From NCBI GenBank assembly GCA_007116835.1, contig SKHS01000183.1, positions 1 through 9,432 of the forward strand: a DNA stretch of 9,432 bases, read 5' to 3'. Under the pieces are notes generated by a model. The model had not been told where the DNA came from. It searched no databases and saw nothing but the letters and a program-made list of their open reading frames with translations. The position numbers and the translations under genes are program-made. Positions 6,422 to 9,432 of the stretch are shown piece by piece. Source of the stretch: Halomonas sp. GTDB lineage: Bacteria > Pseudomonadota > Gammaproteobacteria > Pseudomonadales > Halomonadaceae. The stretch's first letter is position 1, and each line of letters begins with the position of its first letter.

Positions 6422-7999
6422 TTAGCTATTCATCTTAAAGTGACGCAGCCGCAGACCAAGTGCCGTCAGCCAGGCAAAATAAAGCCCGCCTCCCAGCACA
6501 ATGAGCCCCGCCACCCAGCGAATACGCTGCCAAAGTTCAAACTCAAGCCATACGTGCCATTCAGGAGAAACCACATAAAGCGCGATGCTCATCAACGCGC
6601 TACCGCCCACAAGTTGAACCGCGTAGCGCCCCCAGCCTGGCTGGAAGACCAGTACCTTCTGGCGATAAAGCAAGTAACCCAACAGGCCGGCATTTAAAAA
6701 TGCCGACAGCGCGGTCGCCAGTGCCAAGCCCGCATGGGCCAACGGCCAAATTAACAGCAGGTTGAACACCATGTTAGCTACCATGGCAATAATGCCTACT
6801 TTCACCGGCGTTTTAGTGTCCTGACGGGCAAAGAAGCCAGGCGCTAACACCTTGATCAGCATAAAGGCTACCAGCCCAAAGGCGTACGCCCGCAAACTCA
6901 TGGCAGCCATCTGAATATCATGATCGGTCATCGCCCCGTAATGAAACAGGGTAATCAAAAACGGTTCGGCTAACACCGCCAGAGCCAGCGCGGCGGGCAC
7001 CCCCAACAGCAGCACCACGCGAACCGCCCAGTCCAGCATCGCTGCAAAGTGTTCGTTTGATTGTTCCGCATGCCGCTTAGAGAGCGCAGGCAAAATAATC
7101 GTACCAATCGCCACACCGAACACTCCCAGGGGTAGTTCAACCAGCCTATCGGAGTAGTACAACCACGATACACTGCCTGCCACTAACAAAGAGGCCAATA
7201 CCGTATCTAACAGCAGGTTGATTTGCGACACCGACACTCCAAATAGTGCAGGGGCCATCAATTTCAGGATACGCTTCACGCCATCGTGGGCGAAATTGGG
7301 CCACGGCGTCGGCAGTAACCCCAAGCGCAGCAAAAACGGCACCTGAAACACTAATTGGGCAGCCCCGGCAATCAACACCCCCCAGGCCAGCGCCATGGCG
7401 GGCTCTTCCATTAACGGCATGAGCAGCAACGCTGCACCAATCAGCGAAAGGTTAAGCAGTACAGGAGTGAAGGCGGGCACCGCAAAGCGGTTCCAGGTAT
7501 TCAGCACGCTGCCTGCAAATGCCGTTAATGAAATCAGCAGCAAATAGGGAAACGTCAGGCGCAGCATGTCGGCAGTCATGGCCAACTTTTCTGGGTCGCG
7601 ACCAAAGCCAGGGGCAAACACCCACACCAACCAAGGGGCTCCCAGCATGGCAAAGGCGGTTATCAGCGCCAATATGGCCGTTAGACTCCCCGCCACCGCA
7701 TTCAGCAGCTCGCGAATTTCCTGCTTACTGCGCTGGGTCGAGTACTCGGAAAGCACCGGCACAAAGGCCTGGTTAAACGCTCCTTCGGCAAACAAACGGC
7801 GCAAGAAGTTGGGGATTTTAAACGCGACGAAAAATGCATCCGCGCCATTGCCCGCCCCTAAAAAGGTGGCCACCACTACATCGCGCACTAGGCCCATCAC
7901 CCGCGACAGCATGGTCATGGCGCTGACCACTAACCCAGAGCGCATCAGCCCTCGGCGCGGGGGGGGCATATTGGCTTGCGGAGGCGTGTTCGTGGTCAT
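6422..7999 (-). CDS. murJ: Lipid II flippase MurJ (MviN)
   Basis: Polytopic inner-membrane protein of the MVF branch of the MOP superfamily, flipping lipid II to the periplasmic face for peptidoglycan synthesis. It has 525 residues (E. coli 511) with about 14 hydrophobic segments and a basic C-terminal end. Charged residues known to be required in E. coli MurJ are all present with an offset of 15: R33, R39, D54 (ADAFF), R67 (LRRLFAEGAF) and R285 (YYSDRLVE). The ATG at 7997-7999 gives a proline-rich leader of about 18 residues before the first helix. An in-frame ATG at 7943-7945 with GAGGG just upstream would give a length closer to E. coli. A run of eight C lies between the two starts. The gene follows the rpsT terminator, and I found no convincing promoter of its own in the 95-base gap. 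Confidence 0.96.
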   Translation of the reverse strand: MTTNTPPQANMPPPRRGLMRSGLVVSAMTMLSRVMGLVRDVVVATFLGAGNGADAFFVAFKIPNFLRRLFAEGAFNQAFVPVLSEYSTQRSKQEIRELLNAVAGSLTAILALITAFAMLGAPWLVWVFAPGFGRDPEKLAMTADMLRLTFPYLLLISLTAFAGSVLNTWNRFAVPAFTPVLLNLSLIGAALLLMPLMEEPAMALAWGVLIAGAAQLVFQVPFLLRLGLLPTPWPNFAHDGVKRILKLMAPALFGVSVSQINLLLDTVLASLLVAGSVSWLYYSDRLVELPLGVFGVAIGTIILPALSKRHAEQSNEHFAAMLDWAVRVVLLLGVPAALALAVLAEPFLITLFHYGAMTDHDIQMAAMSLRAYAFGLVAFMLIKVLAPGFFARQDTKTPVKVGIIAMVANMVFNLLLIWPLAHAGLALATALSAFLNAGLLGYLLYRQKVLVFQPGWGRYAVQLVGGSALMSIALYVVSPEWHVWLEFELWQRIRWVAGLIVLGGGLYFAWLTALGLRLRHFKMNS

Positions 8000-8023
8000 G
8001 ACTCAATCCATAAGCTCACAGTG

Positions 8024-8040
8024 CATCGCCACAGGCGATG
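8024..8040. repeat. 7-bp palindrome in the murJ leader
   Basis: CATCGCC (8024-8030) and GGCGATG (8034-8040) are perfect reverse complements around ACA. It lies between the rpsT terminator and the murJ start, 25 bases upstream of the murJ ATG. No T run follows on the minus strand, so it is more likely an mRNA hairpin or a protein-binding site than a second terminator. Confidence 0.5.
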
Positions 8041-8049
8041 TTTAGACAC

Positions 8050-8078
8050 AAAAAAACCGGCCGCAGCCGGTTTTTTTT
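8050..8078 (-). terminator. Intrinsic terminator after rpsT
   Basis: Stem CCGGC/GCCGG (8057-8061 and 8066-8070) with loop CGCA, flanked by A7 (8050-8056) and T8 (8071-8078), so A-T pairs can extend the stem. It begins 15 bases after the rpsT stop. On the minus strand it ends in a run of seven T, fitting termination of rpsT. The symmetry would also let it act on the plus strand, though no plus-strand gene was found. Confidence 0.9.
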
Positions 8079-8093
8079 ATGGCGCCTGCCGAC

Positions 8094-8360
8094 TTACGCC
8101 GCCAGAGCCTTAATGCGCTTGTTCAAGCGACTTTTCAGACGTGCAGCTTTCTTCTTAGAAAGAACGTCTTTGTCAGCAATGCGGTCAACAACCGGCTGCA
8201 TAACTTTGAATTCTTCCATTGCCTTGCCATGGTCGCCGGTGTTGATCGCTTTGATCACACGCTTGATGTAGGTGCGGACCATGCTGCGCTGGCTGGCTTT
8301 CAGGACGCGACGAGTCTCGGCCTGGCGGGCGCGCTTGCGTGCTTGCTTGCTGTTCGCCAC
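8094..8360 (-). CDS. rpsT: 30S ribosomal protein S20
   Basis: Small basic protein of the 30S subunit that binds 16S rRNA. It has 88 residues (87 in E. coli), starts MANSKQARKRARQ as the family does, is rich in Lys and Arg, and ends in LNKRIKALAA. The start codon is GTG (8358-8360), preceded by a strong AAGGAG at 6 bases. S20 genes are known for weak starts (UUG in E. coli), linked there to autogenous translational control. It stands alone between its leader and an intrinsic terminator. The upstream neighbour differs from Pseudomonas, where proB and the cgtA group follow. Confidence 0.97.
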   Translation of the reverse strand: MANSKQARKRARQAETRRVLKASQRSMVRTYIKRVIKAINTGDHGKAMEEFKVMQPVVDRIADKDVLSKKKAARLKSRLNKRIKALAA

Positions 8361-8366
8361 AGGTAT

Positions 8367-8372
8367 CTCCTT
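8367..8372 (-). promoter_or_regulatory. Ribosome binding site of rpsT
   Basis: AAGGAG on the minus strand, 6 bases before the GTG start. The strong site combined with a non-ATG start fixes the start of S20 and is the pattern expected if initiation is tuned by feedback. Confidence 0.8.
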
Positions 8373-8384
8373 GGAGAATAAAGG

Positions 8385-8401
8385 TTGCCAATATACGGCA
8401 A
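8385..8401. repeat. Inverted repeat in the rpsT leader or promoter
   Basis: TTGCC (8385-8389) and GGCAA (8397-8401) flank a 7-base centre that reads GTATATT on the minus strand. TATATT (8390-8395) could be a -10 box, but no good -35 is found at 16-18 bases. The element ends about 25 bases upstream of the rpsT start. It could be a leader hairpin or an operator over the promoter. Confidence 0.4.
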
Positions 8402-8433
8402 CGAATTAACTATGTGTTTGTCGGTTGGCTTTT

Positions 8434-8461
8434 ACCTCTAGGTTTTCACCTCTAGGTTTTC
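8434..8461. repeat. Perfect tandem duplication, 2 x 14 bp
   Basis: ACCTCTAGGTTTTC occurs twice back to back (8434-8447 and 8448-8461). TTTT at 8430-8433 extends the pattern by a partial third copy. It lies about 75-100 bases upstream of the rpsT start codon, where upstream promoter elements would be expected. Confidence 0.85.
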
Positions 8462-8686
8462 GCCACGACACGACATTTCCGTCAGTATCTTTCCACAACA
8501 ACCAATTGATTTGAAAGCGATTAAAACGCTGCCAAATGGTGTAACGAGCAGTTTAAAATCTGCCCGCTCACGGGTCTTGTCTGAGAGGATGGCATAGTCT
8601 ATCACGCGCAAAGCGGGCTTACTAGCCGTTGTCAATGCTTTACTAGCCTCGGCCTCAGGCTTGGTTCAACCACTGCCGCTTGCGGG

Positions 8687-9379
8687 CTATTGCTTCGGGC
8701 GCAAGAAACCAAACTGCGTATACACATTACGAAGCCACACCTTCATACGCTGACGCTCGGCAATATTCATAAGGCCACGGTCGTTGGCCACCGCCCAAAA
8801 GCTGCTGTTGTTGAAGTCAATTTTCTGGGTCAGTTTGGCATGCAGCTTGGGCAGTTCTATAAAGGTAGCGCCCTGCGCTTTCGCCTGTTGGTAGACATCA
8901 GAGTGCTGGAAGCGTGTAAAGCTTTCACCACGCCCTAAATTCTGTACCACCACAACATCAACTGACTGGTCGTTGTAGCGCTCCAGCACGCGAGCAAGCA
9001 ACGTGACAGAGTCGGCACCGTCATCCATCACGTGCCACCACACCACCTGCATGCCTAGCTCGCTCAACAGCCCAAACACATCGGTGTCTTCAATCCAGCG
9101 GTTAATCGGCTGGGCAGACTGCGCCGCCAGGTCAATAATCAAATCCCGCTCGGGGTGCTCTTCAAGCGCCGTCAGCATACCGTCTAGGCTATCGTCATCA
9201 CCGACGACCACGGGGGAAGCATAATCCTGGTAAAAGCGCGAAAACGTGCCATGGGAGGCATCGCAATCAAACCCCAAAAACGGCATTTCATGATCGATGT
9301 AATACTGCGCCAATAGCCGCGCCGTCATCGACTTACCTACCCCGCCTTTCTCACCACCAATAAAGTGCACCTTACCCAT
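8687..9379 (-). CDS. Orphan ParA/MinD-fold ATPase, resembling TraL/StbB
   Basis: 230-residue P-loop protein with a deviant Walker A motif (KGGVGKS, 11-17, with signature Lys11), Walker A' FDCDASHGTF (37-46), Walker B DLIIDLAAQS (79-88, D83) and VVVVQNLGRGE (142-152), which fits the nucleotide-contacting Asn region. No membrane segment or signal peptide is seen. From memory of the family, the N-terminus (KGGVGKSM, LLAQY), the ATF-like turn after the second Asp pair, and the C-terminal ERQRMKVWL block resemble conjugation-associated TraL/StbB proteins more than chromosomal ParA or MinD. No ParB, parS-like sites or transfer genes are in the window. ATG at 9377-9379 with GGAG (9388-9391) 8 bases upstream. 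The ATPase fold is firm; the cellular role is unknown. Confidence 0.85.
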   Translation of the reverse strand: MGKVHFIGGEKGGVGKSMTARLLAQYYIDHEMPFLGFDCDASHGTFSRFYQDYASPVVVGDDDSLDGMLTALEEHPERDLIIDLAAQSAQPINRWIEDTDVFGLLSELGMQVVWWHVMDDGADSVTLLARVLERYNDQSVDVVVVQNLGRGESFTRFQHSDVYQQAKAQGATFIELPKLHAKLTQKIDFNNSSFWAVANDRGLMNIAERQRMKVWLRNVYTQFGFLRPKQ

Positions 9380-9387
9380 GCCTGTTT

Positions 9388-9391
9388 CTCC
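9388..9391 (-). promoter_or_regulatory. Ribosome binding site of the ATPase gene
   Basis: GGAG on the minus strand, 8 bases before the ATG at 9379. It falls in the loop of a possible 5-bp hairpin (GTTTC 9384-9388 with GAAAC 9398-9402). The remaining upstream sequence to 9432 is too short to place a promoter. Confidence 0.55.
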
Positions 9392-9432
9392 GCTGTGGAA
9401 ACACTTAACCCTTAGCGAATTTAGCAGGAAAC

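Larger units (their letters stand above)
8361..8686. other. Intergenic region between the ATPase gene and rpsT
   Basis: 326 bases without a supported gene. It holds the rpsT ribosome binding site, the inverted repeat at 8385-8401 and the 14-bp duplication at 8434-8461. A TTG-started reading frame of 65 codons (8438-8635, minus strand) ends inside the duplication but has no good ribosome binding site and no recognisable homology. No intrinsic terminator with a T run was found after the ATPase gene; small dyads such as AGCCT/AGGCT near 8650 lack one. TTGACA occurs at 8630-8635 on the minus strand without a matching -10. Promoters for rpsT must lie here, but I cannot place one with confidence. 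Confidence 0.5.

Noticed and set aside
8438..8635. Minus-strand reading frame of 65 codons with a TTG start between the ATPase gene and rpsT
   Set aside because: No good ribosome binding site at proper spacing, no recognisable domain, and its stop falls inside the tandem duplication. A small gene cannot be excluded, but nothing supports it.
9384..9402. Possible hairpin GTTTC/GAAAC that would hold the Shine-Dalgarno of the ATPase gene in its loop
   Set aside because: Only five base pairs with three A-T pairs, so probably unstable. Noted in the ribosome binding site entry but not claimed as regulation.

Overview
The window reads as a chromosomal housekeeping stretch from a gammaproteobacterium, most likely a member of the Oceanospirillales such as Halomonas or a relative. 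This rests on protein resemblance and gene order: rpsT, murJ, ribF, ileS, lspA, fkpB, ispH and then a PilE-like minor pilin is the order known from Pseudomonas and its relatives. The genus is an inference, since no database search was possible. All recognised genes lie on the minus strand, so transcription runs from high to low coordinates.

Layout in transcription order. At 8687-9379 there is an orphan ParA/MinD-fold ATPase that resembles the conjugation-associated TraL/StbB type. A 326-base gap (8361-8686) follows, carrying a perfect 14-bp tandem duplication and the rpsT leader. Ribosomal protein S20 (rpsT, GTG start) comes next and is closed by a strong intrinsic terminator at 8050-8078. 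After a short spacer with a 7-bp palindrome comes the lipid II flippase murJ. A 107-base gap then carries a consensus -10 box and A/T-rich short repeats. It leads into a tight operon: ribF (FMN/FAD synthesis), ileS (isoleucyl-tRNA synthetase), lspA (signal peptidase II), fkpB (peptidyl-prolyl isomerase) and ispH (last step of the MEP isoprenoid pathway). ribF and ileS are 7 bases apart, and ileS and lspA overlap by 8 bases. The window ends inside a type IV minor pilin gene (pilE-like) that has its own ribosome binding site and probably starts a type IV pilus assembly cluster.

The genes do not form one pathway. They are essential or near-essential envelope and translation functions held together by conserved synteny. 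The least ordinary parts are the orphan TraL-like ATPase, the Asp-for-Glu change at position 5 of the mature pilin, a strong GC-rich hairpin at the start of lspA, and repeat structures in the rpsT and ribF leaders. I see no IS element, CRISPR array, tRNA or rRNA, and no convincing new multi-gene system.
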